The notes: generated by a model from the sequence alone, not told the origin. 59,929 nt of DNA from CAYPJE01 sp964410945 (GCA_964410945.1 CAYPJE010000016.1:1-59929), one strand, 5' to 3'; shown: positions 38,905 through 48,018, counted from the first letter of the stretch. Translations and numbers: made by a program.

Positions 38905-38952
38905 TGTAATCGTACTTATATTATGAATTAATTGCCAGTATATACTTATTAA

Positions 38953-38982
38953 AGGGAAGAGCTGAAAAACCAGCTCTTCCCT
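38953..38982 (-). terminator. Strong hairpin between the surface glycan-binding protein and TonB-receptor genes
   Basis: A 12-bp perfect stem (AGGGAAGAGCTG paired with CAGCTCTTCCCT) with a 6-nt loop lies 29 nt after the stop of the CBM-rich gene and 49 nt before the TonB-receptor ATG. On the minus strand only a short T run (TTTAATAA) follows, so it may end some transcripts or protect the 3' end of the upstream message rather than stop all readthrough. Confidence 0.6.
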
Positions 38983-39011
38983 CTTTTATTTCAGTATTGT
39001 GGCGATAACCT

Positions 39012-41585
39012 TTATTTAATCAATACCATTTTCTTGGTATCGACAAATCCATCTGCTTTCAACCGATAGAAATATACACCTGAAGGAACATTACGAGCGT
39101 TCCACACAATCGAATACTTACCAGCGGGCTGATAATTATTGACCAGATGTGCAATTTCAGCACCCAGCAGGTTATATATTTTTACATCGACTTCACTGGC
39201 TGTTCCCAGGGTATAATCAATGTTCGTCACCGGGTTGAAGGGGTTCGGATAATTTTGTGACAATTGGAATTCATTGGCCACAAACGGGCTGTCATCGGAT
39301 TCATCGATGCCGACCGTATGGGTTGTATCACCAATCCAGGTATAGATCCACTGACTGGGTGATTGCCAGCCAAGATCCGTGTCGTACGGCGATATTCCAA
39401 GATTCCCACCGGCGCAATCACCGGGGCAATCGCTGTCATGGAAATAGAGTTCCAACGGAATTTTCATACCACGGGTCGGCGTGAACCGGGCATCCTCGCC
39501 CTTGGCTGCCAGCTGATCCAACGAGACCTTGGTTTCAATCACATAATCAGCAGCACCAAGAGATTCGAAGTGATAATTGGCCGAATCCGGATCATAAATC
39601 ATGGTATTGGTCGGATTATCCAGCTGCAAAACCTCTTCGGTCATGTAGATCTTGTAATCAGGATTGGCACCCCGGGCGTATCCGCCATGGGCAGCTCCGC
39701 GCTGATCATAAAGTCCGAAGAAGAAATCAAACCCATCCTGATCCCACCAGTTGCCGGCAGTATCAAAATAGTAGATATCATCAACTACATCTACGGCAAC
39801 GTATAGATAATCAGCATCAAACGCCATGTAAACAGTGGCGGTAAGATCATTATCATCGGTGAAGCCGCCGATTACGGTGTAATCAGTGGATGGTGCTATC
39901 ACAAACGGCATAATATCACTGGAATACCATTCGCTCAAGTCACCATCGGCAACAAAATTAGCTGGCGGATTCAGTGAAGCGGTGGCAATCCCTTTTGCCA
40001 GGTTAGCGGCTGCCGTTGAAGTGGAAGCAAAACATTCGGAAACGTTGGCCGCATTGTCGGTGCAGGTCATGGCATAGTACATATCCACATTGGTGTCTTC
40101 CAGCGGATAATACAACCAGTGAACCGCTGACAAAAGTCCTTCGCCAATGCCGGCGGAAACAACTTCTACATCAGCTGCTTCCAGATCAGTTATTGGATTG
40201 GGACTGGAATACAGGGTGTAGGTTTCACCTTCCTCATCGGGTACATCGACCCAGGAGACGATATTAAAATAATCGGTATTCGAGGCAACCAGCATCCCAG
40301 TGGGACAATCTGGCGGATCCTGGTCAACCAGACCATTATTCAGCAGAACGACATCATCGAATCCATAGGTTGCCGCGATGCCATCGTTCAGCCATTTACT
40401 CACAACCAGAACAGCGTTGACCGAATCGGTTCCGGCGGGCATGATATGCTTGGTGGTGAAATACTTCCAGTCGCTTGTAACACCAATCATGTAGTCTTCC
40501 CACTCGCCCAGTTTGCTACCGGCGCTAAAGGCCTCCAGCTTCAAAGCGGCGAATGAGGTATCCGGTGCATTGTCGGCCACATCTTTGATGTAGGCTCCGA
40601 CTTCCCATTCCTCGCCACCCTGGGCACCTGCAACACCCTGGAATGCAACGGCATAGGCGTTACCGATATCGGCACCCATTTCAAGCCAGTAATCACCGCT
40701 GTTGGCTCCACCGGATTGGGTAACGATATGGGATTGGGCACCCCAACCATCCCAGGAGGCCTGCCAGACACCCCAGCCGATTGGCAGGTTGTTATCATCT
40801 GGATCGCCGCCATCTTCGAAACCGGGACTGTTGGCCAGTTTATTCTTGGAGCCGGTCAATATCATCTGGTCAAATACAATCTGACCTTCGGAAAAATCCC
40901 GGTCACCGGCACCGCTGATCGAAAATTCAAAGGTCCAGCCTTTGATTTTGTCCTTATCCAGGGTACTGTTACCGGTAATTCCGGCCCAACCGGTCAGGTT
41001 GAAACCTTCACCGCCCCAGTAATCACCGGCTTCGATCGGCATCTTGATTTCATTCCAACCGGGATCACTGTCCAACACATAGTGGAAGGAATAGTAGTAT
41101 TCCGCTTCTTCGTTGGTATAGGTTGTATCACCGTTTGGTGAATCACTCACATCCTGGAGACACATTCGTAGACTTACCCGGTCTGCCAGTGACTGTGGAA
41201 CAGAATTATAATACTTGATCGAGATCGAATCATAGGCTGAAAAATCGTAGGTTGAACCTGAATCAGGATGCCAGTGTTCGAACTTGCTGTAGCCACCCCA
41301 CGATTCGGCGTTATGTACCGAATAATCAATTTGAAGTGCCCCCGAACCCGAGGTCACCGGGCTGGTAACGTAGGTCAGTTCAATCCAGCCGGTATCGGCA
41401 TTGGCAGCACCACTGATCTGGTAGTGTCCACCGGAACTGGTAGTATCATCCGCTACAACATTTTCATACCAGGCCCAGTAATTGGTGTCGGCCGGAGTGG
41501 ACTCAAAATCATCGAGCATATATTGTCCGCTGGCAACACCACAGGCTAAAGCCAGGATTAGAAATGTTAACAGTTGGTTTTTCAT
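39012..41585 (-). CDS. CBM-rich surface glycan-binding protein, T9SS-secreted
   Basis: 857 residues, no glycosidase signature. Signal peptide (LALACGVASG-QY). Order: a CIA30/CBM11-like sandwich (about 22-250; YMLDDFESTPADTNYWAWYE ... FEFSISGAGDRDFSEGQIVFDQMIL), a CBM4/9-like sandwich (about 255-415; SPGFEDGGDPDDNNLPIGWG ... YGFDDVVLL), a fibronectin-like linker (about 425-525), a CBM9-like domain (about 535-760; FVADGDLSEWYSSDIMPFVI, FDADYLYVAVDV) and a T9SS sorting domain (LSQNYPNPFNPVTNIDYTL). This is what a surface glycan-binding protein, functionally like SusE/SusF, should look like. AGGGAG lies just before the ATG. Begins 41 nt after the symporter gene. Confidence 0.85.
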   Translation of the reverse strand: MKNQLLTFLILALACGVASGQYMLDDFESTPADTNYWAWYENVVADDTTSSGGHYQISGAANADTGWIELTYVTSPVTSGSGALQIDYSVHNAESWGGYSKFEHWHPDSGSTYDFSAYDSISIKYYNSVPQSLADRVSLRMCLQDVSDSPNGDTTYTNEEAEYYYSFHYVLDSDPGWNEIKMPIEAGDYWGGEGFNLTGWAGITGNSTLDKDKIKGWTFEFSISGAGDRDFSEGQIVFDQMILTGSKNKLANSPGFEDGGDPDDNNLPIGWGVWQASWDGWGAQSHIVTQSGGANSGDYWLEMGADIGNAYAVAFQGVAGAQGGEEWEVGAYIKDVADNAPDTSFAALKLEAFSAGSKLGEWEDYMIGVTSDWKYFTTKHIMPAGTDSVNAVLVVSKWLNDGIAATYGFDDVVLLNNGLVDQDPPDCPTGMLVASNTDYFNIVSWVDVPDEEGETYTLYSSPNPITDLEAADVEVVSAGIGEGLLSAVHWLYYPLEDTNVDMYYAMTCTDNAANVSECFASTSTAAANLAKGIATASLNPPANFVADGDLSEWYSSDIMPFVIAPSTDYTVIGGFTDDNDLTATVYMAFDADYLYVAVDVVDDIYYFDTAGNWWDQDGFDFFFGLYDQRGAAHGGYARGANPDYKIYMTEEVLQLDNPTNTMIYDPDSANYHFESLGAADYVIETKVSLDQLAAKGEDARFTPTRGMKIPLELYFHDSDCPGDCAGGNLGISPYDTDLGWQSPSQWIYTWIGDTTHTVGIDESDDSPFVANEFQLSQNYPNPFNPVTNIDYTLGTASEVDVKIYNLLGAEIAHLVNNYQPAGKYSIVWNARNVPSGVYFYRLKADGFVDTKKMVLIK

Positions 41586-41626
41586 TTTAACTCCCTTTGC
41601 TTGTTTATGGGATTATCACGATTTAA

Positions 41627-43261
41627 TTAAAAGAATATTGCCCAAAGAATAAGAACCGTCAGCACAAGTATAACCGAAAAGGCAATATTCAATTTATTCC
41701 ATCTTGGATTCCTCACATCCATTTTTTGAATGAACGGGCTGCTGAGCTGGTCAGCCGTTGCAAGTGTTAAACCAGCCAGTTTCTTGGGATCTGGCAGGTT
41801 GGTATAAAAACTGACACCGATTAATATCATTGCTGACACAATGAATAGAAACACGGCAAAATGAAGGAAATTCATTTCCGCGTACCAGGAGAAAGCACCC
41901 AGTGAGAATGAACTGGTTTTACTAACAATCTCCAGCACCAGTCGTAAGGCCCCCAGAACAGCACCGGTAACCAACGCTGAAATGGCACCCTTACCATTGA
42001 CGCGCTTCCAGAAAATTCCAAAGATGAATACTGCCGCAATCGGAGGACTGATATAAGCCTGCACACTCTGAAGGTAAACGAATAATTGGGAACTGATACT
42101 GCGAATCAATGGTACCCATAGAATCCCGAGGATCACCAGCACAGTTGTGGTCAGTCGTCCCACCAGAACCAGCTCCCGCTCACTGGCCTGGGGTTTGTAA
42201 TATTTATAGAAATCCATTGTGAACAGGGTCGAGCTGCTGTTAAAGCAGCTGGCCAGGGATGACATCAGAGCTGCCAGCAGGCTGGCAATTACCATACCCT
42301 TGATCCCAACGGGCAGCAAACTGCTGGAAACCAGTCGCGGATAGGCTTCATCACCCTGAATATCGGGAAACATTGCCAGGGCAATCATTCCCGGGAGGAC
42401 CAGGATAAATACCGGTAAGATTTTTAAAAAACCGGCGAAAATGGCCCCACTTCGGGCGTGATTTATATTTTTTGCGCTCAGTACACGCTGGACGATAAAC
42501 TGATCGGTACACCAGTACCAGATACCCAGGATCGGAGCTCCGAATATTATTCCGGTCCAAGGGAAATCCGGGTGGGAAGCGGATTTGAACATCGAAAAGA
42601 AATCGGCTGGGAGCTTGGCCTGGAGACCGGAAAAACCACCAACCTCATTCAGCCCCAAAACAGTCAGCAGAACAGCTCCTCCAATCAATACAACGGTCTG
42701 GATCAATTCCGTATATATCACGGCACTCAAACCACCGGCTATAGTATATAGCCCGGTGATAATAACCAGAATAATAGCCGATGTGATCATGTCCCAACCC
42801 AGAATTGTGTGCAATAATAATCCACCCGCCAAAAGGGTAACAGAAATTTTAGTTATTACATAGGCCACAATAGATACTGAGGTAAGGTACATCCGGCTGG
42901 ATCGGTTATAGCGCCGCTCCAGGAATTCGGGCATGGTGAAAACACCGGATTTAAGGTAGAACGGTACAAAAACCCAGCCCAGAAACAGAACAATGAAGGC
43001 CGCCAGCCATTCGAAATGCCCCACTGCCAGGCCGCTGCTGGCTCCCGAACCTGCTAATCCAATAAAATGTTCACTGGATATATTCGAGGCGAACAGAGAA
43101 GCGCCGATTGCAATCCAACCGACATTACGACCGGCCAGGAAATACTCGGTGCTCGATCTTCCGCGACGAGCAAAATAAATTCCTATCCCCATCACAATCA
43201 GGAAGTATAGAAAGATTACAACTCCGTCAATCCCGGAAATGCTTGTGAACATATTCGCCAT
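41627..43261 (-). CDS. Sodium/solute symporter (SSS family, SGLT-like)
   Basis: The frame opens at 43270; the ATG at codon 4 (43261) or codon 7 (43252) follow GAGGG more naturally. About 14 hydrophobic helices. Family landmarks: YFLIVMGIGIYFARRGRSSTEYFLAGRNVGW, ASNISSEHFIGLAGSGASSGLAVG and the TIAGGLSAVIYTELIQT stretch, which is the conserved SSS segment. It should import a sugar with sodium across the inner membrane, likely glucose or a small glucan product. First gene of the glucan operon, preceded by a sigma-54-like promoter at 43304-43322 and a 17-bp dyad at 43531-43547. The C-terminal 40 residues carry an additional helix (IAFSVILVLTVLILWAIFF). Confidence 0.92.
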   Translation of the reverse strand: MANMFTSISGIDGVVIFLYFLIVMGIGIYFARRGRSSTEYFLAGRNVGWIAIGASLFASNISSEHFIGLAGSGASSGLAVGHFEWLAAFIVLFLGWVFVPFYLKSGVFTMPEFLERRYNRSSRMYLTSVSIVAYVITKISVTLLAGGLLLHTILGWDMITSAIILVIITGLYTIAGGLSAVIYTELIQTVVLIGGAVLLTVLGLNEVGGFSGLQAKLPADFFSMFKSASHPDFPWTGIIFGAPILGIWYWCTDQFIVQRVLSAKNINHARSGAIFAGFLKILPVFILVLPGMIALAMFPDIQGDEAYPRLVSSSLLPVGIKGMVIASLLAALMSSLASCFNSSSTLFTMDFYKYYKPQASERELVLVGRLTTTVLVILGILWVPLIRSISSQLFVYLQSVQAYISPPIAAVFIFGIFWKRVNGKGAISALVTGAVLGALRLVLEIVSKTSSFSLGAFSWYAEMNFLHFAVFLFIVSAMILIGVSFYTNLPDPKKLAGLTLATADQLSSPFIQKMDVRNPRWNKLNIAFSVILVLTVLILWAIFF

Positions 43262-43303
43262 TACCCTCATTTACGAAACAAAAACACTTGTGCGCTTACC
43301 ATG

Positions 43304-43322
43304 TAACAAAAACTCTGCCAGG
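43304..43322 (-). promoter_or_regulatory. Sigma-54-like promoter for the symporter/TonB operon
   Basis: On the minus strand CCTGGCAGAGTTTTTGTTA keeps a perfect -24 TGGCA and correct 10-nt spacing, but the -12 doublet is GT instead of GC. It lies about 43-58 nt before the preferred symporter start. One mismatch at -12 lowers confidence. Confidence 0.55.
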
Positions 43323-43530
43323 TATCCAATATTTCTGATTGTCAGCCGGTTATTCAACTTGTGACCAATGATATTTAAATACTAATGCAGTAATTTACCG
43401 AGGGGTGTATTATGTTAATTATCACAACCGGCATATCCACCCGTTACATTGATATTCAGAGAACAGGCCTCTTTTAAAAAATACAACTAATCGGATAACC
43501 CGATCGATTATTATTATTATTATAAGCTAA

Positions 43531-43547
43531 ATTATTAAATTAATAAT
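43531..43547. promoter_or_regulatory. Candidate enhancer (UAS) dyad, symporter/TonB operon
   Basis: ATTATTAAATTAATAAT is a perfect inverted repeat of 8+1+8 bases, located between the regulator gene's end and the symporter's promoter, about 245 nt upstream of the predicted transcript start. AT-rich sequence makes chance matches possible, but the same motif recurs upstream of the two other sigma-54-like promoters. Confidence 0.45.
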
Positions 43548-43563
43548 GATCAGGGATCTGATA

Positions 43564-45012
43564 TCATTTCAGACCCAACTCCCGGCACATACGATGGAAA
43601 TTGGGTGGCGCCAGCCCAAGTTTTTTAGCCGCTTCTGCATCGGTGCCGGAATTCTGGCGGACATAGATGAAATATTCGCGCCGGAAATCAGCCTCCACTT
43701 CCTTGAGTGGTTTGATTTCATTGGGCATGGTTTTCAATGCGACCTGGTTAACATCGGTCTTCTGTTCGACCAAACCAAGGGCACTCTGGACATCTGCTTC
43801 AGTAATTTTGCTACCCGAGGTCAGAACCAGTCGATGCATAACATTCTTCAATTGACGAATATTACCCGGCCAAGGGAAACTAACCAGGATTTTTTCCGCA
43901 TTGGAGGCTAATTGCGGCGGAATACGCCCCAGATCATTACTATAATATTTAATGAAATGATCGACCACCAAAGTAATATCTGCGGGGTGATTTCTAAGTG
44001 CTGGTGTCCGTATCTGCAAAATATTGAGTCGGTAAAACAAGTCTTCACGAAAGTGCTTGGTCTGCATCATCTCATCCAGATCGCGGTTAGTAGCACATAT
44101 AACCCGGATATCCACCCGGTATTTTTTCTTTCGCCCGATTTTATCAACTTCACCATTCTCAAGAACGCGTAGCAGTTTGGCCTGAGCTTCCAATGGAAGT
44201 TCGGATATTTCATCTAAAAATATTGTTCCGCCATCAGCCTGTTCAAACAGTCCGGCTTTCTCCTGTGAAGCACCGGTGAACGAACCTTTGACAAATCCGA
44301 ATAATTCACTTTCTACCAATTCCTTGGGGATTGCGGCACAATTCACGGTGACAAAATTCTCGTATTTCCGGGGACTGCGATAGTGAATATTAGTCGCGAT
44401 CAACTCCTTCCCCGTTCCCGAATCACCGGTAATCATTACATTGGCATTTGATTGGGCATACTGGTCGATTTGTATATGCACCTCCTGCATGGCCTCTGAC
44501 TGACCCAGTAAGGGCCGTTTATTCAGAATAGTACGTATATTGCGGTCCAGTTTGAACTGTGACTGATTCTTCTCAATTTCCAGCTGCCGCTTCTGATAGG
44601 CATTCATGATGCTCAAGATAAAATCGGTTGGCTGGTAAATATATTCTTCAATATCGGACGGATATTTTGTACCATACCAGTAGGCGCCACTGTCCAGCAG
44701 CTGGTTGGCAAAATATAGGTCGGACTGGTTAATCGTCATTTTTGTTATAACAATCACCTGCAGAGTCGGTTCAATCCGCCGGATTGCCTTGATCAGCTTT
44801 TCTCCATACAGACCACCGGCAATCTGGAAATCCATGATTACCACATCTATATCCTGGTTTTTTTCCGACAGGAAGTCCAGGGCATCCTGGCCATTGGACA
44901 CAACCCGGACTATATTGATGTTTTTACTGAAAGGGACGATTGTATTGGTAATGCGGCGCACATCGAATTCTTCATCCTCGATTACCAGCAGATTTATCTT
45001 ATAGTCCTGCAT
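43564..45012 (-). CDS. NtrC-family sigma-54 response regulator
   Basis: 482 residues. Receiver domain (about 5-135) with phospho-acceptor Asp61 (VVIMDFQIAGG), the acid pair Glu12/Asp13 and Thr90. AAA+ domain (about 165-400): Walker A GDSGTGKE (196-203), sigma-54 contact loop GSFTGA (243-248; usual GAFTGA, so Ala to Ser), Walker B GGTIFLDE (261-268), FREDLFYRLN and WPGNIRQLKN. A Fis-type helix-turn-helix ends the protein (AEAAKKLGLAPPNFHRMCREL). It binds DNA enhancers and remodels sigma-54 RNA polymerase. Third gene of the binding-protein/kinase/regulator operon, 11 nt after the kinase. Three sigma-54-like promoters sit in the flanking glucan operons. Confidence 0.95.
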   Translation of the reverse strand: MQDYKINLLVIEDEEFDVRRITNTIVPFSKNINIVRVVSNGQDALDFLSEKNQDIDVVIMDFQIAGGLYGEKLIKAIRRIEPTLQVIVITKMTINQSDLYFANQLLDSGAYWYGTKYPSDIEEYIYQPTDFILSIMNAYQKRQLEIEKNQSQFKLDRNIRTILNKRPLLGQSEAMQEVHIQIDQYAQSNANVMITGDSGTGKELIATNIHYRSPRKYENFVTVNCAAIPKELVESELFGFVKGSFTGASQEKAGLFEQADGGTIFLDEISELPLEAQAKLLRVLENGEVDKIGRKKKYRVDIRVICATNRDLDEMMQTKHFREDLFYRLNILQIRTPALRNHPADITLVVDHFIKYYSNDLGRIPPQLASNAEKILVSFPWPGNIRQLKNVMHRLVLTSGSKITEADVQSALGLVEQKTDVNQVALKTMPNEIKPLKEVEADFRREYFIYVRQNSGTDAEAAKKLGLAPPNFHRMCRELGLK

Positions 45013-45023
45013 TCTTACCAGCC

Positions 45024-46490
45024 TTAATTATTAATTGTAATGACGAAGCGGGCTCCACCGTCAGGTAAATTCTCAACATCCAATTTCCAACCACAACGCT
45101 TACAGTTTTCAAATGCGATATAGCAGCCATAACCGGAATTATGCCCCTCTTCCTTCGAAGTAGTATGCTCAAGAAATAATTTTTTGCATCCCTTGGAGGA
45201 AAGATCCAATAAGTCACCACGAATACCCTTACCATTATCGGCAATCCTTATTATACTCTGCCGGGCTGCCGTATTATATTCTGATGTTATCGATATTACT
45301 ATCGATCGGTCACTGTTATGGTCCAGCGCATTCTGGATCAGGGGTTCCAGAATTCCCCAGATTACATATTCATTGATTGGTACTTTAGGCAGCATGGGGT
45401 CAAGATCTAATTCATACCGTTGGGATTCCCCCTCACGGTAGACACGACGGAATATCTGGTCGACAATAAACTGAATAATTGTATTCAGGTCGCTGCGGAA
45501 CAATGGATTGCGAATGACCTGGATCGGCGGATCGGAAGCTTTCATATCATAGATGACGCGGGAAATGAAATTGGCATATTTACTGACCCGGTCGCGGATA
45601 CTTTCCAGATTTTCGGCTGCCAATACCCGCAGATCCTCCTTTATGAAGCCCATGATTTTTTCTGCTTTATGGTGCGTATGGTAGATTCTCTGGGTGAATT
45701 GAGCCTCTTTTTCATGTTCGATCTGCTTCCTCATCTGCCGCTCCCGGACGGCATACAATTGCTTCTGGGCATCATCTCGTTCTTTGACCGTAAAGGACGA
45801 AATATAGAACATTGCCAGTAGTCCCAACAGGATCAGAGCCGAAAACAGAGCGGCTATTTCATTATAGGTAGTTGAAATCTGTTGGGCGATGTCACTGAAA
45901 TCCGGGGCGATGCGCATGTAAACAACGCCGCTGTATTCCCCCTGGGGAAAGAACGGCACCAGAATATGGAATGTCTGCTCACCCTCCAGGTAGCTGAATA
46001 TCTGTTCTGATTTCCTGATATTATCCGCTTCCTGCTTATATAAATTCAGAACCTGCTGCTCCACCGGATTAATTTTATCGGGCAATTCCCCGGAGCCAAA
46101 AGCTACCGCCATCAAATCCATTCCATTGGAAATAATGTGGGCGTAGCCATCCTGGTCATAAATGATAAACACCTGTTCTATGTTTTTCTGCAGGATCTGC
46201 TGGCTGAGAATGATATTGAATTTCTGTTCCAGGGACCGCAATTCCTCATCCTGGCGTGGCGGCCGGGAAAATCCCTGTTCCAACAGGAATTCCAATGAGG
46301 CTGTGGTTAAATCAGCAATTCTTTCAGCAGAATCCCTGCGGTACAGATCAAGGGTTTGGGCCTGCAGTTCCGTGGTGGATGCATTATGGATATAGGTCAG
46401 GAAAATCTGGAAAGCGGCAATTACCAGAAACAGCATCAATAAATGCCACAATTGAAAACTATACGATCTGATCGTCGACAGCAGCTTCAT
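45024..46490 (-). CDS. Membrane sensor histidine kinase partnered with a binding protein and NtrC-type regulator
   Basis: 488 residues. TM1 at about 15-33 and TM2 at about 212-232 enclose a roughly 175-residue periplasmic sensor domain with a Cache-like pattern (QNIEQVFIIYDQDGYAHIIS, FHILVPFFPQGEYSGVVYMRI). The cytoplasmic part has a coiled linker (KERDDAQKQLYAVRERQM), a dimerisation region with no canonical H-box; the likely acceptor is among His271/273/274 (YHTHHKAEK), and a HATPase_c domain with N box LIQNALDH, DNGKGI and GYGCYIAFENCKR as G2. The unusual H-box means it may belong to a less common HisKA subclass. It lies 21 nt after the binding-protein gene and 11 nt before the regulator, so it is the middle of a three-component operon. 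Confidence 0.9.
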   Translation of the reverse strand: MKLLSTIRSYSFQLWHLLMLFLVIAAFQIFLTYIHNASTTELQAQTLDLYRRDSAERIADLTTASLEFLLEQGFSRPPRQDEELRSLEQKFNIILSQQILQKNIEQVFIIYDQDGYAHIISNGMDLMAVAFGSGELPDKINPVEQQVLNLYKQEADNIRKSEQIFSYLEGEQTFHILVPFFPQGEYSGVVYMRIAPDFSDIAQQISTTYNEIAALFSALILLGLLAMFYISSFTVKERDDAQKQLYAVRERQMRKQIEHEKEAQFTQRIYHTHHKAEKIMGFIKEDLRVLAAENLESIRDRVSKYANFISRVIYDMKASDPPIQVIRNPLFRSDLNTIIQFIVDQIFRRVYREGESQRYELDLDPMLPKVPINEYVIWGILEPLIQNALDHNSDRSIVISITSEYNTAARQSIIRIADNGKGIRGDLLDLSSKGCKKLFLEHTTSKEEGHNSGYGCYIAFENCKRCGWKLDVENLPDGGARFVITINN

Positions 46491-46511
46491 TACAGATTTA
46501 TCAATCCGGTT

Positions 46512-47831
46512 TTACAGATCATCGATCAATTCCGCAGCATCCGAAAGCGCCTCTTGGACGGTCTTATTACCTGCCAGCGCTGCATTGATGTTGCCGGAAA
46601 GAATATCGGAAATTTTGGTATAGTTGATCAAGGCCGGCCGGTGAATTCCGGTATCCATCATTCTTCGCAGGCGGTCCAGATCGCTATCAGGGCGGCAGTA
46701 GCTTTGATCAGCGTAGATATCAGTCCGGATCGGCAGGTAACCGCCATACTCAAACAAAATCTCCTGGGCCTCCCGGGAATAGGCAAACCGCGCAAATTCG
46801 CTGGCTGCTTCTTTCTCTGGTGAATCTTTGGTGATCATCAGGTTCCAACCCCCGAATACAGTCGCTGATTCCCGGCCTTTGAAATGCGGTAAGGGTGCCA
46901 TTTCCAGGTTGTCCACCTTGGCTGAATCATCAGGATAAACAGAAATATTACTGGTAAAACTGGGCCAGCCACGAATGAACGGTATATCATTACTGAGGGC
47001 AAAACGGTAACTGTCATTTTCAGTGAAGTCAGTTACAACATTCGGTGTCATCCGGTGTTTGTGAATCAAATCAACCATCAGCTGGCAGCTCTCTGTTGCT
47101 TCCTGACTTGCCAGCAGGAATTGACCATCCTGAAATATACGGCCATTGTTGCCACCGAGAATTTCTATGTAGTTACAGATCAATCCTTCGTAACCAGCTC
47201 CCTGGAACATATAGAACGGTTTCCCTGTGAAATGAGAATCATAAATCTCGAACAATTCCTCCCAGGTAATTGATTCCATTAATCGCTGCCGAATATGTTC
47301 ATAACCGGGTAATTCTTCCAGCATATCCTGGCGATAATACATTATGCCTACATCTATATATAAGGGTGTTCCCACTAATTCACCCTGGTAATAACAGGTC
47401 GACAGGGCATGGGGTAACAGCTTGTCCAGATCGGCCTTTGGTATATAGGATCCCAGTGGCTCAGCCCATTTGGTGAAACGGGGCAGCCAAATCAAATCAA
47501 CGGCAAAAATGTCGATCCGGCTGTTCTTCCCACGTAAGGCACGGGCAATCAATTCTTTACGCTCATTGGTGTTGAAAATCGTAAAGGGCAAATCAATCGG
47601 TATTACTTCAATTTTCCCCTTATACCGTTGATTGAATCGATCAATTATCATTTGGTGGGCAACAGAAATATTATCGGCAAAATATATTCGGTGTACTTCT
47701 CCCGTCAGCGGACGGTTATTACTGATAGGGAAAGTGTACAAGATCAAGATCAGTAAAATCGCCGCCAGAACCAGGTAAATAGCAAATTGGTACTGGCGTG
47801 AAAACCGCTTGGGGAAATTCAGGTTTAACAT
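46512..47831 (-). CDS. Membrane-anchored extracellular solute-binding protein (family 1, MalE-like) without ABC permease
   Basis: 439 residues. An uncleaved-looking N-terminal helix (YQFAIYLVLAAILLILILYTF, 15-36) anchors a solute-binding fold from residue 45 (GEVHRIYFADNISVAHQMII), with family-1 sugar-binding landmarks: RIDIFAVDLIWLPRFTKWAEPL, GTPLYIDVGIMYYRQDML, TWEELFEIYD, YIEILGGNNGRIF and PEKEAASEFARFAYSREAQEILFEYGGYLPIRTDIY. Family-1 proteins bind oligosaccharides for ABC importers, yet no permease or ATPase gene is in the window; instead the next genes are a sensor kinase and a sigma-54 regulator. I infer a sensing role: ligand-bound protein acts on the kinase's periplasmic domain. Divergent from the GH3 operon. 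Confidence 0.9.
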   Translation of the reverse strand: MLNLNFPKRFSRQYQFAIYLVLAAILLILILYTFPISNNRPLTGEVHRIYFADNISVAHQMIIDRFNQRYKGKIEVIPIDLPFTIFNTNERKELIARALRGKNSRIDIFAVDLIWLPRFTKWAEPLGSYIPKADLDKLLPHALSTCYYQGELVGTPLYIDVGIMYYRQDMLEELPGYEHIRQRLMESITWEELFEIYDSHFTGKPFYMFQGAGYEGLICNYIEILGGNNGRIFQDGQFLLASQEATESCQLMVDLIHKHRMTPNVVTDFTENDSYRFALSNDIPFIRGWPSFTSNISVYPDDSAKVDNLEMAPLPHFKGRESATVFGGWNLMITKDSPEKEAASEFARFAYSREAQEILFEYGGYLPIRTDIYADQSYCRPDSDLDRLRRMMDTGIHRPALINYTKISDILSGNINAALAGNKTVQEALSDAAELIDDL

Positions 47832-47852
47832 AAATTCAGCTCAATATTTACC

Positions 47853-47869
47853 ATTATCATTTTAATAAT
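47853..47869. promoter_or_regulatory. Candidate enhancer (UAS) dyad, GH3 operon/binding-protein gene
   Basis: ATTATCATTTTAATAAT, a near-perfect dyad, lies about 185 nt before the predicted GH3 transcript start and 22 nt upstream of the divergent binding-protein ATG. It differs at one position from the dyad at 57603-57619. It could let the NtrC-type regulator act on both sides, including its own operon. Confidence 0.5.
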
Positions 47870-47985
47870 CCAGCCTTATTGCGGGTGGTAAACTAAAGCA
47901 CAATATTACTTGACCCAAACCATTTCTTGACTGCCCTGCACAAGGAATAAACTGGTTTTCACGACGAGAAACGTATAACTATCCC

Positions 47986-48001
47986 GGATTATTAATAATC
48001 C
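47986..48001. promoter_or_regulatory. Perfect 16-bp palindrome just upstream of the GH3 promoter
   Basis: GGATTATTAATAATCC is self-complementary. It lies 19 nt before the -24 doublet and shares the ATTATTAA/TTAATAAT halves of the enhancer dyads, but overlapped by 4 bases. It could be a second regulator site or an operator for another factor. Confidence 0.4.
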
Positions 48002-48018
48002 ATTTATTTCTACTGTCA

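Noticed and set aside
38920..38940. TGGCA-like sequence upstream of the TonB receptor on the minus strand
   Set aside because: A -24 half is present, but the -12 position is AT in an unrelated context, so it is not a sigma-54 promoter.
43505..43525. Run of ATT triplets near the end of the regulator gene
   Set aside because: A short simple repeat in AT-rich intergenic DNA; no function can be supported.
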